Positions 45,726 to 56,003 of a DNA stretch of 64,000 bases are shown here, piece by piece (positions within the stretch are counted from its first letter, which is position 1; each line of letters opens with the position of its first letter). The notes beneath the pieces are model-generated. The model did not search any database, was not told the origin of the DNA, and saw only the letters and a list, made by a program, of their open reading frames with translations. Origin of the DNA: Ostrinia nubilalis (Eukaryota > Arthropoda > Insecta > Lepidoptera > Crambidae); NCBI RefSeq assembly GCF_963855985.1, contig NC_087097.1, positions 5,055,001 through 5,119,000 of the forward strand, in the 5' to 3' direction. The position numbers were made by a program, and so were the translations under genes.

Positions 45726-46130
45726 CTGCTATTAAGATTTAACACAATGTGGTTGCAATTAGGTAGGTATGGTTCTTTGTGTGATCCGAAAAAAGAAATG
45801 TTCCCAAACAAAAAATCCACTCTAATTACTTACTTTGCGTTGCCACATGGAAAATAGTATCAAACTTAAAATTTCAGTGAGCTCTCACAAAGACGGATAC
45901 CTTTATCCAGCACCCGACAAAACCGCAGTACGTTTTCTAACCCTACGACCTATGTCTAGCGATGACAGGCCGGATTAGACACGCGACACCTCTAAGACGT
46001 GAAGATTATGTGCCAGATAATACGAGTTTACAGTCACCTCTAGAGCATTACTAAAGACTAGACGTAATTAAATAGCATTTGGTTAAGTATCTTTTAAGAC
46101 GCAATATACTCAACATTGCGTCTATTTTTT
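45726..46130. other. No gene recognised
   Basis: Overlapping short frames on both strands only; no family or repeat ends. Confidence 0.5.
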
Positions 46131-46132
46131 CT

Positions 46133-46286
46133 TCTTCCAGCAACTGGGCCCACTCGACACTCTAAGATTCTAGAGTAGATTTTTGTTGATTGAAGGGCCC
46201 AGTTACTGGAGGACAAAATATTTAAAAATTCAATCCAGTGACTTGGCCCGTGGACCAAGCTAACAGTGGGCCAAGTTACTGGAAGA
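46133..46286. mobile_element. 154-bp inverted-repeat element with internal GGCCCAGTTACTGGA words
   Basis: TCTTCCAGCAACTGGGCCCA at 46133 is mirrored by GGGCCAAGTTACTGGAAGA ending at 46286. A second, inner pair, GGGCCCAGTTACTGGAGGA (about 46195) and CAATCCAGTGACTTGGCCC (about 46231), repeats the same theme. Four versions of one motif alternate in orientation, giving a cruciform-prone element. Confidence 0.75.
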
Positions 46287-46388
46287 CTCAAGCTGAGTAG
46301 GTACTGCGTCTTAGACCCGTATTAAAAATCTCGACTCAAGTTACTGAGAATGTTACTGTATCTTATTTATATCTGTTTATTTTTTATT

Positions 46389-46555
46389 TGTTTTTTTAAA
46401 GATTATTAGTCCGTTAGCTCCTCGTACTAAGCTAAATATGCTTGTGTCACGAGAGGGCTCACCACAATAGTCGATCGGCGGCGTGATTCAAACCCGCGTT
46501 CCCCGTATCACGAGTCGGTCAGTCCAACCCCTTCACAGTTCGGCTATCGTGGCTT
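46389..46555 (-). mobile_element. tRNA-derived SINE, family A, copy 3
   Basis: The plus strand reads AGATTATTAGTCCGTTAGCT, CTAAGCTAAATATGCTTGTG, ATTCAAACCCGCG (inverted B box) and CAGTTCGGCTATCGTGGCT. It is the reverse complement of the copies at 28662 and 29288. The T run at 46391-46397 corresponds to the A-rich tail. Confidence 0.88.
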
Positions 46556-46643
46556 ATTAGGTGGTGGCAACAGCTAAATCAATTACCTATCTAAATAATG
46601 AAGTCCTTAATCTACCTTTTCCAGCAAATCTCGATGTGTTGAC

Positions 46644-46767
46644 TTAGGCTGAGTTGCACCACATAACTTTGACGGTAAATATGACGATAACCGGTTCTTT
46701 TTGTATGGAGTTTGACAGATTCTTGACGTTTGTCAAAGTTAAAGTAAGATGGTGCAACCCAGCCTTA
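46644..46767 (-). mobile_element. MITE of the GGTTGCACCA family, copy 4
   Basis: TTAGGCTGAGTTGCACCACA and GATGGTGCAACCCAGCCTTA form the ends. The interior TGTATGGAGTTTGACAGATT has the same orientation as the copy at 39555. Confidence 0.92.
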
Positions 46768-47842
46768 ATATTGTATGCAAAAAGCATAATTAATTGTCTC
46801 AGAGATCTGAAAATTTTCATTAACGTAAGAAGTGGTATGATATTTAATTACACGAGATAACTTTAACACTTTTGAAGGACTGCTGAAATTAAGAAAGGTC
46901 AATGACTGCAAACAAAGCTTTCAGTTGTAGAATTTCAAATAGAAACAAAAGGTGTATACTTACGTCTTGCCCGAGCGGGTGCATTTGCGGTCTAGTGAAA
47001 TGTGTAAAGATTTTTCGTTACATGCTGCTTGCATACAGTAAAAGGGATTTAATTTGAACTCTCTGAGAGTGCGGATTAACTACACAAGCAATTAGAAAAC
47101 TCCAGTGTGTTTGTAAACTTAATATTGTATTCTTGAGGGCTCCGTAGGTGCAAAAGAGACACTGTCTAGCTGTCTGTCAAAAACAGTCATAGGATTACAG
47201 TAGATATTTTTTCAAAGAATTTGTATTTTAACAGCCTCAATTATTCTTATTCATTTTATATTGTTACATGTATGTAGGTATTATATTCTTATTATTTAAT
47301 TATTAATTTAGATGAATATAAATGACATTACACACACTTGGCTGATAGATACAATGATATTTACATCCTAGTAAGTATATACTATAGATAATTATGGCGC
47401 TATTGAATTCTAGGACGTAATGGAATGATCACAAAATCCAATCTACTATAATGGTATTATCTAAAGGCTGGTAGTTACGTTTTGCCTATAAAATAAAAGG
47501 AAAAGACCTCTCTAATCGCACAAACAAGGTTGATTCAAGCCGGCAACGTCCTAAGCAAATATGTCACCCTCTTGTGTTTTCTCTCCACCAGGCGGAACCA
47601 CCTGCGGAAAACTTGTTGAATGGTGTTAGACGACCAACCTGAACGTTAATTGAATGAAAAATAACAAAGGCTATTTACATACTGTCCCAATAAGAAAAAA
47701 AATGTATCTTTTTTTTTCTTTTTTCCTATAGTAGTCATGACTATGTCCACTCTACGGCGCCGGCTTATCTTTGAAGTTTGGGACACGCACACGGTACCGG
47801 TGTTGTATATTGTTTTAAACTTTCATGGTCACTAACAGAATA
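46768..47842. other. No gene recognised
   Basis: A short GGGCTCCGTAGGTGCAAAAG and CTGTCTAGCTGTCTGTC stretch at 47136-47185 resembles the GGGTTCCGTA repeat seen at 57145, but too little remains to be sure. Nothing else found. Confidence 0.45.
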
Positions 47843-47843
47843 A

Positions 47844-48427
47844 TTATTATTTACGGGATTGCTACCATATTACCTTAATTACGAGCCTCTGATATTTGGC
47901 AGATTTGGAATTTCATGGCGCTTGCAACAGTGCCGAAATATCGGAGGCTCGTAAATAAGGTACAGTCGCGGAATGAAAAGGTTCGTCAGTTTTCAAATTG
48001 ATTCCTTCAACGAATCGCGAGCACATTATTACCTTTTGAAACTATGTTACAGAATAATCTCGAGATAGACAAAATAATCTTTAACTGTTAGTCCGTAAAG
48101 TTCAAAATTATTCAGATTAAAGTTGTTTGACATTTATCTTGTCAAGAAAATTTTTATGATTGATAAACTAAAACCTTCTTGTTGGTTCAACCTGCCATTA
48201 TTATTTCTATTAAATAAAAAATACATTTTGTAACATTGCACTGATGGGACAGAAAAATAAGCAAAACCTTCTTCGTAGCAAACGTCACATTTATTTAAAT
48301 GTTAGCAGCACTGTTTCTTGCACTGGTATGTTGGTCTTACAGTACCTAATGCAAGCGAAAACCGACACTAAGGTGACGAACCTTTTCATTCGGCGACTAT
48401 ACATGATAGCAATCCCGTCAATAATAA
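47844..48427. mobile_element. MITE with about 50-bp inverted arms, split by a nested hairpin element
   Basis: The left arm has ACGGGATTGCTACCATA (47853-47869) and CAGTCGCGGAATGAAAAGG then TTCGTCA (47962-47988). The right arm has the mirror image TGACGAACCTTTTCATTCGG then CGACTATACATGATAGCAAT and CCCGT, ending at 48418, and weaker pairing continues to TTATTATT/AATAATAA outside. In the left arm the two halves are separated by a 91-bp hairpin (47871-47961); the right arm is continuous, so the hairpin inserted later. Confidence 0.85.
47871..47961. mobile_element. 91-bp hairpin MITE nested in the terminal repeat of another
   Basis: TACCTTAATTACGAGCCTCT from 47871 pairs with CGGAGGCTCGTAAATAAGGT(A) ending at 47961. 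Inward pairing includes GATATTTGGC against GCCGAAATATC. Element termini lie next to TA/TTA, hinting at a TA-type target. Confidence 0.85.
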
Positions 48428-50589
48428 AAGCTATATAGTTTAAAAACATTTAGTTAAATTAACTTTTTTTGGCTGAGGTAAGGGTTGCGTAATTGTTTTG
48501 CATAAACTTCATTTATGCATGAGCCAAAAGTTCCTATAAATGAAGTAAATTGCAACAAAAATATAAAGTCTGATATAAGATATCGACTGTACAACAAAGA
48601 ACAAAACGTATCTGTAAATATCCTACAAATTAACTGAAAAACGAAGATAAATAAAGAAGAGACTTTGTTATTTCAGTATTTTAACATAGCTTGGGACGAC
48701 CGCCTTCTGGGTAGATGGTTAGATAGATAGATAGACAGTCGTAGAATAAAATTAAATGTTGTTGCTTATGATGTCAGCTATCTAGTCCTGCAAGTTTGTG
48801 TTTTAAAAATAACCCTGTATTAGGATGCAGGGGGTTGGTGAATACGATTCTACGACAAAAACGAATTCGATTTATCGAAAATTAATAAGCAGGACTGTGT
48901 CGTTCTCTTCTTGTTAAGAAATTTTAGACATTTTTAAAAGATTTTAATAGTTCTGTGAAATAACACTAGGGCTGTTTTAAATGGGTGATTCCACGCATGT
49001 AATTTTTTATTTGCCTGTAACTCATGTAGAACATAGAAACGTATTAAAATGTATTTCTGCATTTTCCTCTGAGCAAAACCAGACACAAACGTACCCTCCC
49101 AAGTGCAAGTTAAATTGCTTCGCTAGTATAATTTTAAGTTATGATTGCTAAATGTCCGGGCTCTGATGATATTCAGTTTCTAGTGCACATTTAATAATGT
49201 ACCACGTTATGTGTAGTAATGTTACTGATGTTTAGAAACATTTGGACATAAAACTATCTAGAATTTGAATGATTTTTACAACGTTGTTTTAAATGGGTTG
49301 TTAAAATGGATCCTAAGCCTCTAGGTAAATTACCTACATTAAATGTAGGTGTAACATCCGCGATAGGTACAATTCCGTGATTGAGTCTTTTTTGTTCGTA
49401 TTTTTGAATAAGTATAGTATAGAAGTAAGTATTCTAAAACGGTCATAACAAAAGAGTCAGTGTCATAGTACAATATTAAGTTATTATTACTTATGTGACA
49501 AAACTTTTTTCAGCATTTGACTACGTTAGTGAGTCTTTTCCGTAAACATCTCTACAAACCCCCGATATAATTCCGTGGCTACAACTTCGCACCTTATCCT
49601 AAACGGCTTATTATTTGCGAATGGCCCCAAAGACCCGCCAACTACCTCAATGGGGTAAACAATTAGGATGACCCTCATAACGGCAACACAGAGGCCCTAT
49701 TCCGAAAGATGTCTGTATCCGACTCTATCCGTCCCTTTTACACACCTCAAGATGCTATCTTGAAAGAAAGAGAGAGTCCAAAATGCAAAAATTGGGTCAC
49801 AGAGTAAGCACCCGTGCATACGTGACCACTTTTAGTGTTATTAACCTAACCATTTTTGGGTTCAATTATAGTCATCATCATAATACAGTCAGCAGCATAA
49901 TGCACACACATTTATATTGCAAAATGACATCTGCTACAACTATATAAGATGCTACTATGTATAGTTCTGTGTGCCGTCATCTGTACACGATGTCTAATTG
50001 AGCCTCTTATAGAATTTTAACCCTCTAAAGTTCTACTTCAGAGAAAAAGGTAAAAAATACAATGACAAAGACTGAAGTTGTCTGAAGAAATGGAACCTAT
50101 GTTTGACTATACTTGAGGGGTTGGTGGAATTAAATTGAGTAATTCCTTCGCACATTCTCGGAAACGTAACCTGAAAAACCAACGAGGCCAAATTACGACG
50201 GTGGTCAAGCTCCTGGAGAAAAGCTTCAACAAGTATTGGACTAACGATTATGTCATCAACAATTAATTAACTTTATTTGGTGTGTTAAGTGAAACACCAT
50301 CACACACCACACACCATGAGATAATTGGAAAGCTATACTTAGCTTAGTAGTAAATAGGACCTGCGCTTAAGTATAGTGATTAGTGGTTATGGAGGCTCTT
50401 AGACTAGTTAATAGGACACTGCAGGTTTCAGGTTACAAACAAGTATATCAGGTATGTCGAACAGTAACATAATAGACATGTTGACACGACCAATCAACTG
50501 ACGTACTTTTTTAAACTGTCAAAACGAAACTCTCCCATAGATTTTGTATGGCACTACAAGCAAGTGACGTCACTATTTTTTCAACTCAT
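48428..50589. other. No gene recognised; about 2.2 kb
   Basis: A small GATA-type microsatellite (AGATAGATAGATAGACAG) lies at 48720-48737 and a short palindrome ACCTACATTAAATGTAGGT at about 49332. No coding signature or repeat ends noticed. Confidence 0.5.
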
Positions 50590-50722
50590 TTAACCCTTCA
50601 TTCGACGGAATTTTTTTTTAGTTAAATTTATAAAACAGTTACTGATTTCGTTTCTTAGCTTGTCTAGGACCCTAGAAAAAATACCCAAAAAAATCTAACT
50701 ATTTCAGTTTCCTGAAAAACCT

Positions 50723-50798
50723 ATGTCCAGTATACTGGACGTTGCCAAGTTCATAAGAAAGTGACGCTCTCCAACCATGTCCAGTATACTTCCCGTTG
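50723..50798. repeat. Subterminal repeat pair, left side of element 2
   Basis: Unit 1 (50723-50744) contains the perfect 16-bp palindrome GTCCAGTATACTGGAC at 50725-50740. Unit 2 (50777-50798) has the form ATGTCCAGTATACTTCCCGT. Both face inward relative to the inverted units on the right. Confidence 0.9.
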
Positions 50799-50849
50799 TC
50801 GAAGAGACAGAAAAAAGAAACAAGTGGTTCCGTAATAAAATATTAATTA

Positions 50850-51700
50850 TTATCATCATAATTTCAGCTTTATGACGTCCACTAATGAACATTGTCCTCC
50901 CTCAATGATTATCAGGTTGGCAAGTGGGCTAACAACCGGCCAATCTGATAGTCACTCTGTATTCTGCGCCTTCCTGCTACCTTTATGGGTTCATCTGTCC
51001 ACCTTGTGAGTGGACCTCCCACGCAGCGGTTGTCGGCACGTTTTCTCCATACTAGAACCTTGCTGTAGCCATCAGTCATCAGTACTGCGTGATGTGCGCC
51101 CTGCCCATTGCCACTTCAGCATGCTAATCCATAAGGCTATATCAATGATTTTAGTTCTTTTACGGATCTTCTCATTAGATGTCGCACAGAAACACCAAGC
51201 ACAGCCCTCTCCATGTCATGCCGTGATATAGGGAGGGCTTATTGTGAGAAGTAACCTTTCAGTAGGTACCATTATGTGATTACTGGGAACACACTTGGAC
51301 CTGTTGCTGATTTCTTCTCCTGCACTTGGACCGCCATCAAGGTGGCATTTTGTGCAAGCACTTCAGCACCAAGGGTCAATACGGAAGCTCTCTGGAAAGA
51401 CTACAGCACTGCTCAAGCTTCAATCAAATCGAAAGCCTCCTCATAGTCCACGTACGCCAAGCGTTATGGCAAGTAATACTCTTTGGTCTTCTGTATAACC
51501 CTGCCGCAGTGTATGGATGTGGTTTATGGTTACAAAGACTTCTCGGACACCGGCATGTAATAACCCTCGCATAAAAACTTGTAGATATGGCTCGGAAGCG
51601 TGATGGGCCTATAATTCTTCAGTAAGGTGTTATCCCCTTTCTTGAATAAGGGTACCACAACGCTTCTGGTCCATGCCTCTGGCATTATTCCCTCGAGTAA
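50850..51700 (-). mobile_element. Longer, decayed RTE-type retrotransposon copy
   Basis: The plus strand begins with ATTATCATCATAATTTCAGC, the remains of the trinucleotide tail, then TATGACGTCCACTAATGAAC. The minus strand carries RT blocks in broken frames: REGIMPEAWTRSVVVPLFKK-like with KKGDNTLLKNYRPI near 51600-51690, and AYVDYEEAFDLIEA near 51420-51460. It also has the C-terminal block near 50900-51060. The FKKGD..NYRPI and VDYE.AFD motifs identify a non-LTR reverse transcriptase. The catalytic YADD region was not found intact. It lies inside the TTAA element, so it inserted after that element. Confidence 0.85.
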
Positions 51701-51964
51701 GACAAAGTTAAAGATTTAGCTGTCTATATTCATGTGCTCTATGCAAGAACTGATGGAAAAGCAGGGTGAGAAGAACAATTTTCTCATAAAAACCAGTATC
51801 TATATGAAAAGGAGTAGTGTTAGGTGGCACCAATGCTACTAAGGCTTGTTTTTTAGAGTTGATACACTGAAAAACGGTACATAGTGAGGCAGAAAACATT
51901 TTATGTGTGGATCCCTAAAATATTATTATCAAAACCCACAAAAGTTAATTTTCTAACAATTTGG

Positions 51965-52040
51965 CAACGGGAAGAATACTGGACATAGTATTTAGCAGTT
52001 ACTTTACTAGTAATTCGACGACGGGAAGTATACTGGACAT
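51965..52040. repeat. Subterminal repeat pair, right side of element 2
   Basis: CAACGGGAAGAATACTGGAC at 51965 and CGACGGGAAGTATACTGGAC at 52019, each followed by AT, are inverted versions of the left-side units. The second is preceded by TTCGACGA, which also occurs in the terminal repeat. Confidence 0.9.
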
Positions 52041-52191
52041 GCAAGTTATAGGTGTCGTGAAACGAAAACAAAACTCTGTATGACAGTAAATACATTGTAA
52101 GTAGCTTCGCAGGTATCCTATCTATAGTTTTTAATAATATTACAAGAGTATTAAGCCGTAAAATAATGAATAAAATGCAATTTACCGAGAG

Positions 52192-52206
52192 CCCGCACAG
52201 CGGGCC
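52192..52206. repeat. Short GC hairpin GCCCGCACAGCGGGC
   Basis: A perfect 6-bp GC stem with a 3-base loop lies inside the TTAA element. Its role is unknown; it may be an incidental palindrome. Confidence 0.6.
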
Positions 52207-52400
52207 TTTCCTCCCCGTCATATTATTGGAGATTGCTCGCGTCTCATCGATATTGGTGCCTTGCTGATTTTTGACAGCATAGTCAGATAGTTCAGGGAGC
52301 AAATAAACATCTTGAGTTCAAGATATACGGTCAATTTTTTTACGGAGATTTATTTTCGTTCAATGGGAAGTATATCGCACGTCGTCGAATTAAGGGTTAA

Positions 52401-53185
52401 ACTACTTTTTTCAATTACAATGCGAACAAAAATCGTAATTTACGGGTAATTTAAAATTAATTAAGTTTATAAGACCAGAATGAAGGGTATTTTTAAAAAA
52501 ACTGTGGTTTTGAATTATTGGGGTATGGTGTCAAACTGTCTATTATAATATTGTTAACTAAATTGAGCAGACAATACAGAGACACTAAAGGTAGGTCAGG
52601 AGAAAAACACTTGAGGAGCAAACATTTTCTGCTGCTATATTTTCAGGCGATGCCCCATTTAAGCTGTAAAAACATAAAAATACAATAGTTTTATTTTTAT
52701 ACAGCTTAGATGATCATAATTGGCATGTACGGAGTATGTTAGGATAAAGATACCATGAAATAAAATCAATACCAGTGCTGATTAGTAATGTAAATCATCT
52801 ATTAAATACATTCATAAATGTATCTAATAGGGTTTCATTATTGTGTTAAGCTTACAAAATCGGAATACATAGTTCAACAAACTTCGCAAACAGTTTGATT
52901 AAACATAATTTCAAATCGACGATCCTGCACCGGAAGGAACAAATGTTAACAAAAGCTACATAGCAAAAGCTGTGGCAAAAGTTTACGCCCAAATAAATCC
53001 ACGAAATTACTTCACTAATGTAATAACGTAATTCAGTTGAAATGCCCCAAAAAAGAATAAAACGCCGTCGTCAACATTTTATAAGGAAATTAAATAAAGG
53101 CAAATGTAATTTTTACGATTAATTTCTAGTAAAAGCTTTTTGTCGTCAAATAATAGCTGATTGTATTAAATTTAGTTATATTTGC
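52401..53185. other. No gene recognised
   Basis: AT-rich spacer with no coding signature or repeat ends. Confidence 0.5.
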
Positions 53186-53376
53186 TATAGCTTTCCGCCC
53201 GCGGCTTCGCCCGCGTGGACTACATATTTTTTTCCAAAATAAAATGTAGCCTCGTGGATAATGTAGCTTTCGAATGGTGAAATAATTTTTAAAAACGGTC
53301 CAGTAGTTTTTAAGCCTATTCATTACAACCAAACAAACAAACAATGTTTTCCTCTTTATAATATTAGTGTAGATTT
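53186..53376 (-). mobile_element. Helitron-like element, inverted relative of 10641
   Basis: The plus strand starts CTATAGCTTTCCGCCCGCGG and continues CTTCGCCCGCGTGG. It has GGATAATGTAGCTTTCGAAT and GTCCAGTAGTTTTTAAGCC, and ends CTCTTTATAATATTAGTGTA. It is the reverse complement of the layout at 10641-10859. Confidence 0.82.
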
Positions 53377-54118
53377 GGAAAAGGGCTTCAGTTATCGTGA
53401 AATGAAATCGCCTATCTAATCAATCTGAACTTGGAAATTTTCTATTGTGCTTAATATTTTCCCAATGAAAAGTAAGAGTACTAAATATCTTATCTTTAGT
53501 GCAAAACAGAATGCAAATTCGAAACAGCACACTCTGGGCTCTCTTCCAGGTTATATTAGAGAGGACATTTAAAAAAAGAACCTCCTCTTTTTTGTCTACA
53601 AAAAAAAACTTCAAGTAGTAGGAACTAGGGGATAAAAGTTTGTAGGTATTCAGTATGAAAATGTTCCCATTTTCCAACTGGATTTCATAGACATACTTTC
53701 AGCTTGAAACCTAAAATATTCAGTCCTATTTTGTTCTCCACCGATAACTTTCGAATCTATAATATCACTAAAACAGCAATTTTAACTTAAATTCTTAGAA
53801 AAACTTAGAATAATCTCAAGAATCATAAATCCGCGTAATGAGCAAATCAGTACGAAACTTAAATCGGAACTTTTTAATCAAATTGAAGTGTCATTCGGCT
53901 TTTATTAGCGGAACGTGTACAAATATTAATCAAAAGGCGAACTTTTTATATTTTAACACGGCGAGAGTCAAGTCTTCTTAGCGGCTACTGGGATTTTTGC
54001 GAAAATAGGGATGTGACTTTTCGCATTTCAATAATAGTCAAATTTTCCATTACTTTCACAACAACACATTATTCCGTTATTAAAATTTCTTAGCGAATAG
54101 AGTCGTTTCTCAAACTAA
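53377..54118. other. No gene recognised
   Basis: AT-rich; the 85-codon minus frame 53420-53677 has no recognisable motif. Confidence 0.5.
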
Positions 54119-54119
54119 A

Positions 54120-54197
54120 TTTTAAATAATCAACTTGAAAAAATCGAACTGCCTAAGGCAAGCGGAAGTTCGAATTTTTCAAGTTGTTTATTTAAAA
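54120..54197. repeat. 31-bp stem hairpin
   Basis: The arm 54120-54150 (TTTTAAATAATCAACTTGAA, then AAAATCGAACT) pairs with 54167-54197 at 29 of 31 positions, with a 16-base loop GCCTAAGGCAAGCGGA. Size and pairing are compatible with a very short MITE or with a small-RNA precursor. The near-perfect stem favours a MITE. Confidence 0.85.
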
Positions 54198-54224
54198 ATA
54201 CATTATTTATTATTCAATTCCAAT

Positions 54225-54390
54225 GTTTTTTTTTATCTGATAGAAAGTGATAGGTAATCAGGCCCAAGGTGGAAGCTTTACCCTAGATCCTAAACCACAG
54301 AGGAACTCGCTATCTTACCTCCAACTGTCGGAACAAAACCATACTGTTAACATTGTGTAGCCAACCGGTGGAACTAATGACTAGAGACCC
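54225..54390 (-). mobile_element. Diverged SINE, family B
   Basis: A T run (54226-54233) is followed by GTAATCAGGCCCAAGGTGGA, CCACAGAGGAACTCGCTATC, TTACCTCCAACTGTCGG and ACTGTTAACATTG. It is the same order as the copies at 36785 and 62519 but with more differences and deletions. Confidence 0.7.
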
Positions 54391-54476
54391 AAAATATTAA
54401 TTCTGATAGCTTTTATTGCAAGGAAACAATAAATTAATCTCTCTGCTCGATAGACTTGATTACCTCTAAAAAGCTG

Positions 54477-54511
54477 GTTCGTTCGTTCGTTCGTTCGTTT
54501 CAGCCGAAAAA
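54477..54511 (-). mobile_element. (GTTC)n RTE tail remnant
   Basis: TTCGTTCGTTCGTTCGTTCG then TTTCAGCCGAAAAAG is the tail and extreme end of the GTTC-tailed RTE family. Almost no element sequence remains, so this may be a severely truncated insertion or an expanded microsatellite seeded by one. Confidence 0.55.
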
Positions 54512-55026
54512 GCTGGTAGACGTTAGAAAAATGCTTTGTACCTCTTTTAATATTTATGGAGAAGACTTTACATTACATTGTGCGCTTAATAACTGCCATT
54601 GACGGAGCTGACGATGATATTTTATAATAAAATTGAGGTTCATTTTAAAAAGATTTTTATTTCGAATTTACAAAATATCATATTTCAAAGTGAAAATTTT
54701 CCAGGAAATTGAAATTTGGGCCTTAAAAATAACAAAAACACATCCCTACGCGAAACTCCCAGAATATTTTCGTAATAAAAAGTTTTGCAAGTCCGCGACG
54801 CTAATTAAACTGAAATGACAAATTCATTATCCGTTTGACTCGTTAAAAAATGTTTCTCTTTTCGCTATGGAATTTAATTATTACTTTTGACTGTTTTTGT
54901 TTGTGGGGTGGTAATGCAATATATTTTGAGGTTAGTTTAACTTTGAGCTTTATTCAAATGAAACGGAGATCTGTACTGAAATAGATTTCTGTTTAAAGCT
55001 GTATTTCTGCTTAGAAATTCTTTAGA
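54512..55026. other. No gene recognised
   Basis: AT-rich spacer; the 61-codon frame at 54633-54818 is Lys/Ile/Phe-rich and unassigned. Confidence 0.5.
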
Positions 55027-55076
55027 TTCGTTCGTTCGTTTCAGTCAAATGACGTCCACAGCTGGACAAAGGCTTC
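55027..55076 (-). mobile_element. Very short RTE 3' end, (GTTC)n-tail type
   Basis: TTCGTTCGTTCGTTTCAGTC, then AAATGACGTCCACAGCTGG and ACAAAGGC, form the last about 35 bp of the element plus tail. Confidence 0.75.
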
Positions 55077-55387
55077 TTCTTCTTTAGATTAGTAAATGAA
55101 TAATCACAGATTGTCAGGTGAATATAACGATTTTTTATACATTTATATTGCTTTAATCTATATGCCCAATGGAGGCGGCCAACTTTGTAAAGCCAAATAA
55201 GGGCGACTAAAATTGGGTCCAAACTTTATAGGGCCAAAGGAGGTGAATCTATTTTCAATTCCATATTATATTTGCGAACATTAAGCCTGTAGACAGCGTA
55301 AGAAGGCAAGGTCAAATCTTCAATTTGCTTATGATGAATGATAGAGGGGAGACTAAATACCTGAATATCCAATCTATTTATTATTTC
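55077..55387. other. No gene recognised
   Basis: Spacer between the RTE stub and the Helitron-like element. Confidence 0.5.
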
Positions 55388-55613
55388 ACTAGCTTTCCGC
55401 CCGCGGCTTCGCCCGCGTGGAATTTTGTCACAAAAAAACTTAATCGCGGCGTCCCTGTTTCAAAAAACGGGATAAAAAATATCCTATGTCCTTTCCCGAG
55501 ACTCAAACTATAAATCTATGCCAAATTTCATCAAAATCGGTTCAGTGGTTTAGGCGTGAAAGCGAGACAGACAAACAGAGTTACTTTCGCATTTATAATA
55601 TTAGTATAGATTT
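55388..55613 (-). mobile_element. Helitron-like element
   Basis: The plus strand starts ACTAGCTTTCCGCCCGCGGC and TTCGCCCGCGTGGAATTTTG, continues AAATCTATGCCAAATTTCAT and ATCGGTTCAGTGGTTTAGGC, and ends TCGCATTTATAATATTAGTA. It is a minus-strand copy with CTAGT at its 3' end preceded by the GC hairpin. Confidence 0.82.
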
Positions 55614-55954
55614 TATTTGTTTCCCGTTCCACAGTTATGCAATTAACATTTCACTTAATTCATTACCGCTAATTGAGTTCAATTAGGTGTTAAGCCCTCT
55701 GAGAACCTCCCGAATTGCAACGCTCTTGTGGGCGTTGGCGGGAATTTATTATTAATACTGTTTATGTATCCTAGTGGTTCCCAAACAGAAGATTCAAAAT
55801 ATGCGACGAACGATACACTCAGAAAAGTGTCTGATTTCTGCCAAAAAATAGTGACTTGCGAACTCAGTATTAACCAATAGCCAAACCAAGTTTAGCTCAC
55901 TACAAAATTGTTTGTTTCCTCCTCCTCATTCCTCATAACTAATATTAGAAGTTA
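55614..55954. other. No gene recognised
   Basis: Spacer; no coding or repeat signature noticed. Confidence 0.5.
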
Positions 55955-56003
55955 TAGTTAGTTATTTGTGTAATAACAAATTACTAATAATCTTTAAAAA
56001 AAA
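55955..56003 (+). mobile_element. SINE family A, tail-only fragment
   Basis: TTATTTGTGTAATAACAAAT then TACTAATAATCTTTAAAAAA is nearly identical to the 3' tail of the SINE at 28662 (GTAATTTGTGTAATAACAAA). The head and body are missing. Confidence 0.7.

Larger units (their letters stand above)
50590..52400. mobile_element. piggyBac-like non-autonomous element 2 with subterminal repeats (TTAA target)
   Basis: The element spans 50594-52396 with TTAA at 50590-50593 and 52397-52400. The left terminus CCCTTCATTCGACGG and inverted right terminus CCCTTAATTCGACGA match closely. Subterminal 22-mers of the form ATGTCCAGTATACT then TCCCGTTG lie at 50723 and 50777. Inverted versions lie at 51965 and 52019, with a degenerate one at 52361. 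The element was enlarged by an RTE insertion at about 50850-51700. The 133-codon minus-strand frame at 51901-52302 crosses these repeats and shows no transposase motif. Confidence 0.88.

Noticed and set aside
51901..52302. 133-codon minus-strand frame as a piggyBac transposase remnant
   Set aside because: It runs through the subterminal repeats and shows no DDD-type or cysteine-rich C-terminal motifs.
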